Origin: a virus
IMG/VR virus record: IMGVR_UViG_3300002040_004255
Location: 1 to 40,161 of that record
Direction: 5' to 3' (one strand)
Length of the DNA stretch: 40,161 nt
Shown here: positions 30,909-38,293 of the stretch, one piece after another
Position numbering within the stretch: the stretch's first letter is position 1
Layout: every line of letters starts with the position of its first letter
Notes under the pieces: model-generated
What the model was told of the DNA's origin: nothing
The model's database searches: none
What the model saw: the letters and a program-made list of their open reading frames with translations, nothing else
Position numbers and translations under genes: made by a program

Positions 30909-31505
30909 TTACTTCACCCACATACCATCGGCAAATGAATCACCAGCAGGCGTTACGAATTGACCGCCAACCACTTCACCACCGCCAAACTTTTCAACCA
31001 ACTCAGGCCAGTTAGCGCCAGTGAACAAGATGCAGCCGCAATATTTTAGACGCCAATGCAAGCACTCGACATAATCTTCCATTGCAACAGCTTGACGCCT
31101 CAAAAGTGAGCCAGCGCGACTATCTAACGACTTAAATTTGTCGCCTTCAACAAACTGATTCAGCTTAACCAGCTTAGCCATTAGCTCGTTGTGCTCGATG
31201 ATCATGCGGTCGATGTGGTCAAACTGGCGTCCGCAAGTATCAAGCGCGTGATAACCGTCATCAAAGATATGCTTTGGCGACCAGCTAACGTATTCGTCAG
31301 TAGTGCCACGGTTATAAACAACTAAATAACCTTCGTCGGAGGGGTTTTCGTTTTCTGGAATAATCCAGCCACGAACATCGTTATATTCGCCACGTGTCAG
31401 CGGCATTGCGTGAACTTCCTTGTGACAACCATAGCGAGGCATTGCAACATGGCTCATTGCCTTGTTATTTATGCAAGCGCTCAAATCAACTGCTGTCTCG
31501 TTCAT
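30909..31505 (-). CDS. Phage protein of unknown role, first gene after pR'
   Basis: 198 residues from the ATG at 31505 (AGAGGACT upstream; a longer open frame to 31628 runs through the terminators). Residues about 35-85 (PLTRGEYNDVRGW, EGYLVVYNRG, YVSWSPKHIF) are a conserved phage segment in which a surface-like domain reads GEYN-W, EGYL and YVSWSP. Residues about 95-155 look like a helical hairpin (MAKLVKLNQFVEGDKF then LLRRQAVAMEDYVECL) of the kind found in the crAss001_48-related phage proteins. The C-terminal 40 residues are Gly-rich. It is transcribed from the late promoter before the lysozyme. A host-takeover or anti-defence role is conceivable but not shown. Confidence 0.65.
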   Translation of the reverse strand: MNETAVDLSACINNKAMSHVAMPRYGCHKEVHAMPLTRGEYNDVRGWIIPENENPSDEGYLVVYNRGTTDEYVSWSPKHIFDDGYHALDTCGRQFDHIDRMIIEHNELMAKLVKLNQFVEGDKFKSLDSRAGSLLRRQAVAMEDYVECLHWRLKYCGCILFTGANWPELVEKFGGGEVVGGQFVTPAGDSFADGMWVK

Positions 31506-31537
31506 TATCGGAGTCCTCTGAGTCCAGAAACAAAAAA

Positions 31538-31555
31538 GCCCGACGAATGCCGGGC
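31538..31555 (-). terminator. tR'-like terminator, distal
   Basis: Minus strand: GCCCGGCATTCGTCGGGC (imperfect stem), then TTTTTTG. It is the second of two terminators between the pR'-like promoter and the first late gene. Confidence 0.8.
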
Positions 31556-31578
31556 AAAGTGTGGGAACTAGAAACGCA

Positions 31579-31602
31579 AAAGCCACCCCGAAGGATGGCT
31601 TT
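31579..31602 (-). terminator. tR'-like terminator, proximal, UUCG loop
   Basis: Minus strand: AAAGCCATCC, loop TTCG, GGGTGGCTTT then TGCG. The stem has one mismatch or bulge-type pairing and a very stable UUCG tetraloop, about 45 bases after the promoter start. A paused or terminated short RNA here, overridden by Q, would be the lambda late-gene arrangement. Confidence 0.75.
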
Positions 31603-31637
31603 GATTGTGATGCGAGCGATAGGCGCACTAATCACAG

Positions 31638-31657
31638 GATAGAAAAATCATATACCC
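31638..31657. repeat. 20-bp promoter repeat, copy 2
   Basis: GATAGAAAAATCATATACCC, identical to 16626-16645. It covers the -10 hexamer, part of the spacer and the start region of both late promoters. A long exact repeat within promoters is more than sigma-factor contact requires. Confidence 0.8.
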
Positions 31658-31674
31658 TCGGCTTTCTATGTCAA
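31647..31674 (-). promoter_or_regulatory. Strong late promoter, pR'-like
   Basis: Minus strand: -35 TTGACA (consensus), 16-bp spacer, -10 TATGAT. It overlaps the end of the gene at 31671 and lies 45-120 bases before two tandem terminators, then the lysis and head genes. Position and terminators match lambda pR'-tR', so this is the expected target of the Q-like protein. Confidence 0.85.
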
Positions 31675-32357
31675 GAGGGTTTAACAGGCTCTTTCCCATC
31701 TTCAACTTTTAGATAACGTCTAAGCGCCGCGTTCTCCGCTTCTAACTGCCCAATCCTCGAACTATCAGTAAACGACTTACCCTGCATTTCGCTGACTAAA
31801 TCCTCGAGGGCCATGATGTAAGCAACCGCCTCTGGCGCGTGCTTTCCTTCAACGAGCCCTGCTTCGTACTCGTCGCAAAGCTGCTCGAGTGACTTAGCGT
31901 CTTGTTCAACTTCCGCCTTGAAAAAATCTGCATCAGAATCTAAATCTTCGTAATTGTAGTCAACAGGTTTCAGATTAACGAAATGCTCCCAATGTTCTTT
32001 TTTCATAGGTGAATTGTCATTAGTGATTTCTGTTTCTAGCGCTTCGGCAAGTTCCGGCTCAGCCTCGAGCACTTCTGCGCGTTGCAGTTCCGCGATGCGC
32101 AGGCCAAGAGGAAGATTGTTCAGGTGAGTGACTGCCTCGTCGAGTGTTGTAACCCCTAAACCACCGCGACGTCTAAGCATAAATGCTAAGTAATCAAAAT
32201 ACTTACCACCACCATCAAAACTAATGCCAACAACTTCACTTGCAGCTGCATTGTAGTCGCTTGGTAAATGACCATCAGTTAACATCATAGATTGCAACGA
32301 TTCTTCAATCTCTCTCATTCGCGCTTCAAGTAGTTCTTCCAATTCTTCATTAGTCAT
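31671..32357 (-). CDS. Hypothetical early/middle protein
   Basis: 228 residues, acidic, mostly helical, no recognised domain. The N-terminus is Glu-rich (NEELEELLEARMREIEESL), a Gly-rich centre (GISFDGGGKYFDYLAFMLRRRGG) follows, then acidic helices and a coiled C-terminus (RIGQLEAENAALRRYL). It is the last gene before the late promoter, whose -35 overlaps its stop codon. The ATG has AAGGTGAT upstream. Confidence 0.65.
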   Translation of the reverse strand: MTNEELEELLEARMREIEESLQSMMLTDGHLPSDYNAAASEVVGISFDGGGKYFDYLAFMLRRRGGLGVTTLDEAVTHLNNLPLGLRIAELQRAEVLEAEPELAEALETEITNDNSPMKKEHWEHFVNLKPVDYNYEDLDSDADFFKAEVEQDAKSLEQLCDEYEAGLVEGKHAPEAVAYIMALEDLVSEMQGKSFTDSSRIGQLEAENAALRRYLKVEDGKEPVKPS

Positions 32358-32373
32358 AAATCACCTTCAAAAT

Positions 32374-32389
32374 TTATCAGTTAAGTGAG
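32374..32389. repeat. Dispersed repeat TTATCAGTTAAGTGAG, copy 2
   Basis: An exact copy of 16562-16577. On the minus strand it codes for the last residues (SLN, stop) of the 61-aa gene and lies 17 bases before the next start. Confidence 0.7.
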
Positions 32390-32562
32390 CAAATATTATT
32401 GTTTCGCTGGGTCCAACACTCATTACACTCGAGCTCAGCCTGCCTTAAATCAGCACGAAAGCCGCTAATAAGCGCGACTGCGCACTGTTCCAAAAAGCTC
32501 AACTGCTTGATTTCGGAATGCTGCGTCGACTTTTGGCATTTTTGGCAGAATCGTTTAGGCAT
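32377..32562 (-). CDS. Small zinc-ribbon-like protein
   Basis: 61 residues with two Cys pairs, CQKC near the start and CNEC near the end, spaced about 40 residues: a likely zinc-binding ribbon. The ATG overlaps the end of the previous gene. Such small Cys-pair proteins are common in phage middle regions; partner and function unknown. Confidence 0.6.
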   Translation of the reverse strand: MPKRFCQKCQKSTQHSEIKQLSFLEQCAVALISGFRADLRQAELECNECWTQRNNNICSLN

Positions 32563-32929
32563 GATTCACCACCATTGGATAAAGCTGCATTACCACAGCG
32601 TTTTTATTGAATCGTTTAGCCCTAGAGAACACGCACTGGTTTTCGCTGCGCCTAAGGATTTTGTCTACTTCAAGCCTTACCACCTTGAAACCTAACTTGG
32701 TCAAGGTTCGGTATTCAGAAGGCGTAAACCACTTGCGTAACTGCATCAAGCACAAACATGCGCAGCCAACAAAATCATTTGGCCTAGTCTCGGCATTTAA
32801 GTCTAAATCTGGAAACTCAACGAAATACGGCGGCAAGCTTTTGTCTTGTTCAAGCCACTTCATAGTGAAGCCCGGGCTAAACGGGCCGCGACCTTGTTTG
32901 TCTTGAATGCGATAAACATACTCAGTCAT
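32555..32929 (-). CDS. Hypothetical phage protein
   Basis: 124 residues from the ATG at 32929 with AAGGAGTG upstream; the in-frame extension to 32974 overlaps the previous gene. It opens with TEYVYRIQDKQGRGPF, a short strand-turn motif seen in unassigned phage proteins, includes two Cys (CACLC) and a basic helix, and has no enzyme motif. Confidence 0.6.
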   Translation of the reverse strand: MTEYVYRIQDKQGRGPFSPGFTMKWLEQDKSLPPYFVEFPDLDLNAETRPNDFVGCACLCLMQLRKWFTPSEYRTLTKLGFKVVRLEVDKILRRSENQCVFSRAKRFNKNAVVMQLYPMVVNHA

Positions 32930-32934
32930 TTGCT

Positions 32935-33312
32935 TCACTCCTTCCGATAACCCGCATCGACCAACAGCGCGCAAATTCCCTCAATACTGGTCGTCGGACA
33001 CTGGCGCGCAATAGCGGCCATAGAGTTAATCTTCATCTGGCGATTGTCGCAAACTTGCGGATCACGCTGGCGGCGCTCCAATAACTCGAAGGCTTCGCGT
33101 TCCTCTGGGGTTTCAACCGCAACCGCTGGAATAATGCAAGCTGGAATCTCTCCAAGGCGCTGGCATTCAGCGAGGTAAAGTCTTGCTGCGTTATCTAAGC
33201 CGCTATTTACCCCTGAGTTGATTAAAACTGAGGCACGAAGATCGTCAGCAATCTCTCTCAATTTCATTGCTTCGTATCTGTTCTGACGCGCTATTTCTGT
33301 GTAGTTGCTCAT
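32935..33312 (-). CDS. Hypothetical phage protein
   Basis: 125 residues, soluble and helical (MKLREIADDLRASVLINSGVN, then a long charged helix near EREAFELLERRQRDPQ). The ATG at 33312 has GGGTGA upstream; the TTG at 33324 is not needed. No family recognised. It is co-transcribed with neighbours at spacings of a few bases. Confidence 0.6.
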   Translation of the reverse strand: MSNYTEIARQNRYEAMKLREIADDLRASVLINSGVNSGLDNAARLYLAECQRLGEIPACIIPAVAVETPEEREAFELLERRQRDPQVCDNRQMKINSMAAIARQCPTTSIEGICALLVDAGYRKE

Positions 33313-33316
33313 ACTG

Positions 33317-33526
33317 TCACCCAATCTTGATGGTTAAAAACGAAAAGCAAAAATCCCAAGCGCAGGAAACCAAAACCCAATAGAACGCGCCCAATAACCG
33401 ATACCTGAAAGACTTAGAAAATAACCCTTCATTTAAACCACCAAACGTCGTTACGAAGCACAGGATGCTAATCCAAAGGCAAAACAGGAAGCAGCCAAAC
33501 CAGCCGATAATTGCTAAAAATTGCAT
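33317..33526 (-). CDS. Small membrane protein
   Basis: 69 residues with two hydrophobic segments (about 4-24, AIIGWFGCFLFCLWISILCF, and 44-64, LLGAFYWVLVSCAWDFCFSF), rich in Trp, Cys and Phe. The ATG at 33526 has GGAGG upstream, within the end of the Walker A gene. It could be a second lysis or membrane-modifying protein but it is far from the lysis cassette and is in the middle region. Function unknown. Confidence 0.6.
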   Translation of the reverse strand: MQFLAIIGWFGCFLFCLWISILCFVTTFGGLNEGLFSKSFRYRLLGAFYWVLVSCAWDFCFSFLTIKIG

Positions 33527-33528
33527 AC

Positions 33529-33942
33529 CTACCTCCAACGGTTAGCGCGGTTATTTCCACGTTTACGTTCTGACTTATTGCGGCGTTTTGCGCCGGTAAC
33601 TTTCTGAGCCTCAAAGCCGTGGCGAAGGTCCTTGTATTGATTGCGGCTGGCACTGATAGAACAGCAGTCAAACTCGCTTTTACGTAACATCAGCGCAATC
33701 TCAGGCGGCAAGCCTTGATTAACTTTGATTTTGCCAACCTCAATCTGGCGAGACTCAATAGCCCGATTAATCTGCTCAAACTCATCAAGCCAAGCCCCTG
33801 TAATTTCACCATGCTCAGGTTTTACGTCGCTAACATCAACCACGGTTATCACCGCATTTCTTAGCTGTAACGTCATTAACGCCCTGCTCAGCATTGACTT
33901 ACCAACGCCACAGGCGCCGATAATCACGATATTCTTATCCAT
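33529..33942 (-). CDS. Small P-loop NTP-binding protein
   Basis: 137 residues. A clean Walker A GACGVGKS (residues 9-16) follows the strand NIVIIG, then NAVITVVDVSDV as the second strand and the acidic helix AWLDEFEQINRAIE. The C-terminal 45 residues are very basic (RRNKSERKRGNNRANRWR), probably nucleic-acid binding. The length is half that of a normal P-loop NTPase, so a Walker B and sensor are doubtful. It overlaps the Q-like gene by eight bases. I do not recognise the family. Confidence 0.65.
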   Translation of the reverse strand: MDKNIVIIGACGVGKSMLSRALMTLQLRNAVITVVDVSDVKPEHGEITGAWLDEFEQINRAIESRQIEVGKIKVNQGLPPEIALMLRKSEFDCCSISASRNQYKDLRHGFEAQKVTGAKRRNKSERKRGNNRANRWR

Positions 33943-34516
33943 TCACCACCTCACTTTCTGCTTGAACCAAACGCAACACACTGGCCGCATACTTCGCCGC
34001 TTCACCCTCTTGCTGGTAGAGCTCGTCGATGGCTTCCATGTAAACGTCGTAATAAATCTGGCTGAATTGCTGTTCGCTGATTTTCAGGCCTGATAGCGCG
34101 TTAAACTGAGCCGCCATCTGCTTAATGGTCCGAACATTTTTAATCCCAGAACCTTGGCAGGCGCGGCAAGGGCGACCACGGCTATCAATCGAGCCAACGC
34201 CATTACACTTGTGGCAAATGTGCGCGCCGCAAACCTCAGTCACCGCCATAAATGCCAGCGCCTTAGCTGCCTTTGGATTGACGTTCCGCGCCTCAAAGGT
34301 CGCCGTCAGCGCGTGGGCCAACTCTGCGCCGCTGTTGTGATTACCACCAATCTTGGCCTCGAGCACTTTCACCCCAATCGGGTTAATGTGCTGCACCATG
34401 GCAATAACGCCTGCAGCATCCTCGCGGCTAAAAATGCCCTTCCCACTGGCGCGCGGCTCAACGCTTATCGCCTGCTGTGAAGTCAAACAAAATAGTCTCT
34501 CAAGTGATACGCACAT
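33935..34516 (-). CDS. Q: Late antiterminator, lambda Q-like
   Basis: 193 residues. The N-terminal part ASGKGIFSREDAAGVIAMVQ followed by PIGVKVLEAKIGG parallels lambda Q (TGTGCLTITDVMAAQGMVQ and PLGLALFLAKVG). The centre has a DnaJ-like zinc finger, CHKCNGVG and CRACQGSG, and the C-terminal helices follow. Q loads onto paused RNA polymerase at the late promoter and makes it ignore terminators. The candidate target is the promoter at 31647-31674, about 2.3 kb downstream, with two terminators next to it. GGAG precedes the ATG. Confidence 0.85.
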   Translation of the reverse strand: MCVSLERLFCLTSQQAISVEPRASGKGIFSREDAAGVIAMVQHINPIGVKVLEAKIGGNHNSGAELAHALTATFEARNVNPKAAKALAFMAVTEVCGAHICHKCNGVGSIDSRGRPCRACQGSGIKNVRTIKQMAAQFNALSGLKISEQQFSQIYYDVYMEAIDELYQQEGEAAKYAASVLRLVQAESEVVNG

Positions 34517-34608
34517 GCGTGAATCTCCAAAGTCTCGCCAAGTCTACGCGCCAACCCATCAAGCGCCCTGTTTTTCACTTTTAAATTATTCTTTTAAATC
34601 AATAACTT

Positions 34609-35247
34609 CTAACAGCAAAGCAGCAAGTAAGGATATTGCAGCCCAATCGGAGCAAATGGGATATCGTCATCCCAACCATCATCTAAATCAGGGGTAAAGT
34701 TCTGCTGTGGTTGTGGTGCGGGTCTTTGCTGTGGCGCAGGCCGTTGTTGCGACTGCTGGCTAGGTGAATACGCATTCTGCTGCTTTGGTTGATACGCTGG
34801 CGCCGATTGTTGTGCTGGCGCGCGGTATTGCTGTTGGTGTGCAGGGTCTTGATATCCACCATGTCCTTGCGCGTTCTGCTGGGCGTTGGCAGTCATTCCC
34901 TCTTTGCGTCCCAACATCTGCATTGAGCCGTGCATATCGACAATGATTTCGGTTGTGTAACGGTCTGAACCGTCTTGAGCTTGCCACTTGCGAGTTTGCA
35001 GCTTGCCTTCGATATAAACCTGTGAGCCCTTGCGCAGATACTCTCCGGTAATCTCTGCCAGTTTTCCAAACAGCGTAACGCGGTGCCATTCAGTGCGCTC
35101 TTGCTGTTGTCCTTGTTGGTCTTTCCAACTCTCGCTGGTCGCAACGTTGATGTTGGCCACCGCATTTCCGTTTGGCATATAGCGCACTTCCGGATCCTGC
35201 CCTAAGTGACCGACTAAAATGACTTTGTTAACGCCTCTGCTTGACAT
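34609..35247 (-). CDS. ssb: Single-stranded DNA-binding protein
   Basis: 212 residues. An OB fold of the bacterial SSB type fills residues 1-108 ([41 protein letters not shown]). A Gln/Pro-rich linker follows, then the acidic tip [12 protein letters not shown]. In host SSBs DDDIPF is the very C-terminus that recruits partners. Here 14 more residues ([14 protein letters not shown]) follow, ending in two Cys. It lies after the RuvC-like gene and before Q. Confidence 0.93.
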   Translation of the reverse strand: MSSRGVNKVILVGHLGQDPEVRYMPNGNAVANINVATSESWKDQQGQQQERTEWHRVTLFGKLAEITGEYLRKGSQVYIEGKLQTRKWQAQDGSDRYTTEIIVDMHGSMQMLGRKEGMTANAQQNAQGHGGYQDPAHQQQYRAPAQQSAPAYQPKQQNAYSPSQQSQQRPAPQQRPAPQPQQNFTPDLDDGWDDDIPFAPIGLQYPYLLLCC

Positions 35248-35265
35248 GCTTTATCCCCTTATCCG

Positions 35266-35703
35266 TTATCCGTGTAGCGCGATGAGTGCAGCATCGCGCG
35301 TATCTTCGTTAGTGCGCCCACCTTGCCAGCCGGTTAGCTTGCAGAAGTAGGCATGATTCTTTTTCGCCATCATCTTCACTTCACCGCGCAGCGGTTTAAC
35401 CAGTTGCACTTCCACGCCTTTCGAGTTGAGCATTTCTTTAATGAGGCTTGCGGTCGCTTTCACTTGGCCGACGTTCTGCGAGATTTTGCGCATTGCTGCT
35501 GGCCCAGTTCCTGCTCGATGCTTTACACCAGCCCAGGCGTTCACATCTTCCAGCTTGACGATGATTTCGTTATCCGCAGCGAGCGTGGTGATAAACTCAA
35601 TCAGCTGCGGGAAAGGCATTTTGTGGAGTTCGCTAATCTTGTTGCGGATCACGATGGCGACGCCGCTGGCTTCTAAATCTGGGTCGATACCGATAGTTAA
35701 CAT
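35266..35703 (-). CDS. RuvC-like Holliday junction resolvase
   Basis: 145 residues with the RuvC/RNase-H pattern: Asp7 in GIDPDLEASG, Glu in IVKLEDVNAW (about 53), and a final acidic pair in EDTRDAAL (about 137-140). RuvC-type enzymes cut four-way DNA junctions formed in recombination and replication. It replaces Rap/RusA-type resolvases of other lambdoid phages and adjoins SSB and the replication genes. The gene order and motifs are clear, but substrate specificity is inferred. Confidence 0.82.
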   Translation of the reverse strand: MLTIGIDPDLEASGVAIVIRNKISELHKMPFPQLIEFITTLAADNEIIVKLEDVNAWAGVKHRAGTGPAAMRKISQNVGQVKATASLIKEMLNSKGVEVQLVKPLRGEVKMMAKKNHAYFCKLTGWQGGRTNEDTRDAALIALHG

Positions 35704-35704
35704 T

Positions 35705-36040
35705 TCACTTTCCTCTGTAGCTGCTGGCTAAACCATGTAAAAACTTTTTCGCGTTATACCGTCCTTCTCGACCACCGGCTAAATACAGCCTTTCAAACTC
35801 AAGTGACGCCCAGTGTTTTAAGCTGTCTGGTATCCAACGCATCCTGCTTAAGACGAATTTTTTATCTGAGTCACCACCACGACAGTGGTAAAAAATCGGG
35901 TATTGCCTAATTGGTCTAACGTGCTCAACTCGCTTGGCTAACTCGCTTAAACTGGGTTCGTCATTAGCCGCCTTAGGCGCATTCACAAATGCGTATAAAT
36001 CTGGCGCATCATCTGGTAACGCCTTAAGCGGTCTAGCCAT
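35705..36040 (-). CDS. Hypothetical protein after the P-like gene
   Basis: 111 residues, basic C-terminal half (KFVLSRMRWIPDSLKHWASLEFERLYLAGGREGRYNAKKFL), a Pro-rich N-terminus. It overlaps the P-like gene by eight bases and is one base from the RuvC-like start, so it belongs to the replication operon. A Cys and His (YHCRGG) may matter. No family recognised. Confidence 0.6.
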   Translation of the reverse strand: MARPLKALPDDAPDLYAFVNAPKAANDEPSLSELAKRVEHVRPIRQYPIFYHCRGGDSDKKFVLSRMRWIPDSLKHWASLEFERLYLAGGREGRYNAKKFLHGLASSYRGK

Positions 36041-36752
36041 GAGCTCTCCGGTACTTAAATGTTTCGCCTTTGCCCTTGGTGCGCTGCTGTTGGCGTAGTG
36101 CTGACATACGCTTTTCGATACTGGTTAAAGGACGATTACCATCAGCTATACGCTTAGCTATTTCATCCTCGATATACCCTCTGGCGCTTGGCGCTTGGTT
36201 TTGCAGTAATGGCGTATCCTTACTTGGTAATATTTCCCCGCGTTGAGCCATAGTTAACTTGCGTAGATACACTGTTTTGAACAGGTCAAAATCTTTACCT
36301 ATCGGTAATCGTTTGCACTCAAACCCAACCTCAAGCCATGTGGAATACTCAACATCGTCAGCGTAGTTTTGCTTGGTACGACAACGATCAAATGCTTCGC
36401 GGATTTGACCTTCATTGGATTCAGTACCTAGACACCACTGAACTAACTGACCGATAGAAGGCCAGAATGCGCTATCGTCAGCGCGAGCCTTTACCAAACA
36501 ACGCTCAATCTGAATTAGCGAGTTAATTCCGTTTTCTGTCATCGCCAAGCGCATTTGCGCTTTCCATCCACGCACTGCGTCGGTTGTCGGCAAGGCTTGC
36601 TTCCACGCAGGCCTTATGTCGCGAAGCTGCTTGGCAAGCTCGCTTAGAATGGTGTCTACTCTGGTGTCAGTATCTTGGGCAGTTACCGCAGAAGTGTTCA
36701 CGGTTTTCATCGCTTGAATGGCGCCACTCATGGCTTGAGTTAAATCTTTCAT
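36033..36752 (-). CDS. P: Replication protein P-like, helicase loader
   Basis: 239 residues. The central part (FRDIRPAWKQALP-like, here LRDIRPAWKQALPTT, then GWKAQMRLAMTENGI and FWPSIGQLVQWC) matches the phage P family, which delivers DnaB helicase to the origin-bound O protein. The ATG overlaps the O-like stop by four bases. The N-terminal 25 residues are loosely structured, the C-terminal 40 basic. O and P side by side in this order are the lambda signature. Confidence 0.85.
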   Translation of the reverse strand: MKDLTQAMSGAIQAMKTVNTSAVTAQDTDTRVDTILSELAKQLRDIRPAWKQALPTTDAVRGWKAQMRLAMTENGINSLIQIERCLVKARADDSAFWPSIGQLVQWCLGTESNEGQIREAFDRCRTKQNYADDVEYSTWLEVGFECKRLPIGKDFDLFKTVYLRKLTMAQRGEILPSKDTPLLQNQAPSARGYIEDEIAKRIADGNRPLTSIEKRMSALRQQQRTKGKGETFKYRRAHG

Positions 36753-37588
36753 TGCACCACCTCACCGTCGATCACGTATCCTCCTTGGTGTTGTTCGTCA
36801 GATTGGTGATCAAAAATGGAAACATCCCAATCGATACCGCCGTTGGCATGGTCGTTGTTTGCGGTATCTGAAAGCGCCCATGTTTCTTTCCAGTGCTCAT
36901 CAGGCCCAAAGAACGTAGCAAGCTGCTTAACCATCCGAGAACCAATCAATCTTCTCGCATCGCAATAAGTTCGGTATCGCATAACACCGGCAGCAAGATC
37001 TGCATGGGGCACGCCGGATTTAATACGGGCACAGTACGCCTTGTACGCTTCAAGCTTGCTGTTACCACCCTCGCGCTCAGGCTTCGATTGCCAAATCTGC
37101 TCAAACTCAGGTGAATAATCAGGCTTGTTTTTCGCACTCGGGTTGTCGCCGTTTTTTGGCGATGACCCATGTATTATTTCCTTTCCCTGTTCCTTTCCTT
37201 TCCTTTCCTTTCCTACAGTGAGCCCTCCGTGAGTATTCAGTGAAGGCTCACAATTGTTAAATAACTCTTTGATTTTACTAGGAGTTGGCCTGTTTACTTT
37301 TTGATGTTTTACAAAATTCTTGATAACACCAAAAATCTTGCCTTTTGAGGACTCATTGAGCTGTAAATAACCAATTTCACAGAGTTGATTGAGGCACTCT
37401 TGAATGCTCACTGATGGCTCAGTGAGTGGGAACAAAGAGCACTCAATGAGCCTAGGATTTGCATTAAAGTAGCCCTCATCGTCAGCAAGATTCAGCAGAC
37501 CGATTGCAACGAGACGCGCAGTTTCGGAAACTGTTGCTAAATCTTCGTCAGTCCAAAACTCTGGCTTAACCGTTCTTATCCGTGCCAT
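36749..37588 (-). CDS. O: Replication initiator, O-like
   Basis: 279 residues. Residues 1-110 form a winged-helix DNA-binding domain (ARIRTVKPEFWTDEDLATVSETARLVAIGLLNLADDEGY, then ECSLFPLTE and IGYLQLNE) typical of phage replisome-organiser proteins. A basic low-complexity linker (GKERKGKEQGKE) is encoded by a purine-rich repeat. The C-terminal part (WQSKPEREGGNSKLEAYKAYCAR onward) is likely the P-contact region. The gene contains its own candidate iterons at 37216-37251 and an inverted repeat at 37407-37426, as lambda O contains ori. Confidence 0.85.
   Translation of the reverse strand: MARIRTVKPEFWTDEDLATVSETARLVAIGLLNLADDEGYFNANPRLIECSLFPLTEPSVSIQECLNQLCEIGYLQLNESSKGKIFGVIKNFVKHQKVNRPTPSKIKELFNNCEPSLNTHGGLTVGKERKGKEQGKEIIHGSSPKNGDNPSAKNKPDYSPEFEQIWQSKPEREGGNSKLEAYKAYCARIKSGVPHADLAAGVMRYRTYCDARRLIGSRMVKQLATFFGPDEHWKETWALSDTANNDHANGGIDWDVSIFDHQSDEQHQGGYVIDGEVVQ
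37191..37214. repeat. Tandem TTTCC pentamer tract inside O
   Basis: About five copies of CTTTC/TTTCC, homopurine on the coding strand, encode the Lys/Glu/Gly linker of the O-like protein. Adjacent to the iterons, it could be an unwinding or strand-bias element, or only a simple repeat. Confidence 0.7.
37216..37251. repeat. ori: Iteron array, candidate replication origin
   Basis: CAGTGAG (37216), CCGTGAG (37227) and CAGTGAA (37238) are spaced exactly 11 bp, one helical turn, followed by the inverted copy GGCTCAC (37245-37251). A purine tract lies on one side and an A/T-rich stretch (37252-37282) on the other. Initiator gene, phased repeats and an A/T-rich neighbour match lambda ori. Confidence 0.7.
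37407..37426. repeat. Inverted repeat CTCACTGA-TGGC-TCAGTGAG in O
   Basis: A perfect 8-bp-arm palindrome using the same CAGTGAG word as the iterons, 160 bases away inside the same gene. A second initiator-binding site is the simplest reading. Confidence 0.55.
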
Positions 37589-37593
37589 AACCG

Positions 37594-38073
37594 CTACTCC
37601 CGCACTTGCTGTTGAATGGTGCTGTCAACTTGGAATAGCAGCTCAACGACTGAAATCGTGGCCTTGCGAATATCGGCATACTCAGCATCGGTAATAATGC
37701 CGTCCGCTCGCGCTTGGCGAATCGTTTTGCCTAGCTCGCCAGTGCGCTCTTGCACTAACAGCAATAGATCTGAAAACTCATCGTCAGTAATGCCAGACTT
37801 AGGTACGTCGATAAGCACTTTTCCCATGCTTACAGCCCACGCGCTTAAAATGCGCGCATCCTGTGTTACATGGGTAATCGCCACCGCTTCACCTAAATGC
37901 AGTTGATGGAAGTCGCTATCGTTGTTCAGCTTGGCGAGCAAGGTTTTAGGGCTCTTACCCAGCAACCTCGCTACCTCTGAAATATTGTGGTCATCCGTCA
38001 GTGATGCAGCCGCAGCAAGTGGATCTGTAGAAACTGCCGACGGTTTTCGCATGTTTGTTTTGCTGAAAAACAT
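37594..38073 (-). CDS. cII: CII-family phage regulatory protein
   Basis: 159 residues from the ATG at 38073 (AAGGTGGA upstream); the frame to 38148 overlaps Cro. The segment SLTDDHNISEVARLLGKSPKTLLAKLNND (around residues 24-53) is a helix-turn-helix of the phage CII/CP76 regulatory family, followed by TQDARILSAWA and helical C-terminal parts. Gene order Cro, CII, O matches lambda, where CII activates the lysogenic promoters. No frameshift is seen. Confidence 0.78.
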   Translation of the reverse strand: MFFSKTNMRKPSAVSTDPLAAAASLTDDHNISEVARLLGKSPKTLLAKLNNDSDFHQLHLGEAVAITHVTQDARILSAWAVSMGKVLIDVPKSGITDDEFSDLLLLVQERTGELGKTIRQARADGIITDAEYADIRKATISVVELLFQVDSTIQQQVRE

Positions 38074-38083
38074 ATAATCCACC

Positions 38084-38272
38084 TTACTGACTGTTTGCAG
38101 CACTTGGTGAATGGTTGGTTTTGAGTTTCCCATTAGTGATTTTTTCAATCTGGAAAGCTCGTAACTCAGGCACTGTTTCCCCCCATTGAGAAATAGAACC
38201 TTTAGTTAAATTCAGTGCTTTGGCGATTTTCGCCTTGCTCCCGAAGTGGGCAATTACGTCAGATGTTTTCAT
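38084..38272 (-). CDS. cro: Cro-like repressor
   Basis: 62 residues, a single helix-turn-helix domain (SKAKIAKALNLTKGSISQWGETVPELRAFQIEK) of the Cro/YdaS type. Divergent from cI, it would be the first gene of the lytic early operon and compete for the shared operators. Its translation start is 22 bases from the first operator repeat. Confidence 0.85.
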   Translation of the reverse strand: MKTSDVIAHFGSKAKIAKALNLTKGSISQWGETVPELRAFQIEKITNGKLKTNHSPSAANSQ

Positions 38273-38293
38273 TTGATGCCTTAGGCTTTGCCA

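Noticed and set aside
34893-35165. Alternative minus-strand frame in ssb
   Set aside because: A shadow of the OB-fold coding region; the SSB frame has all family landmarks.
37191-37214. TTTCC repeats as a CRISPR or slippery frameshift site
   Set aside because: Units of five bases without spacers, in frame in the O-like linker; a simple repeat within coding sequence.
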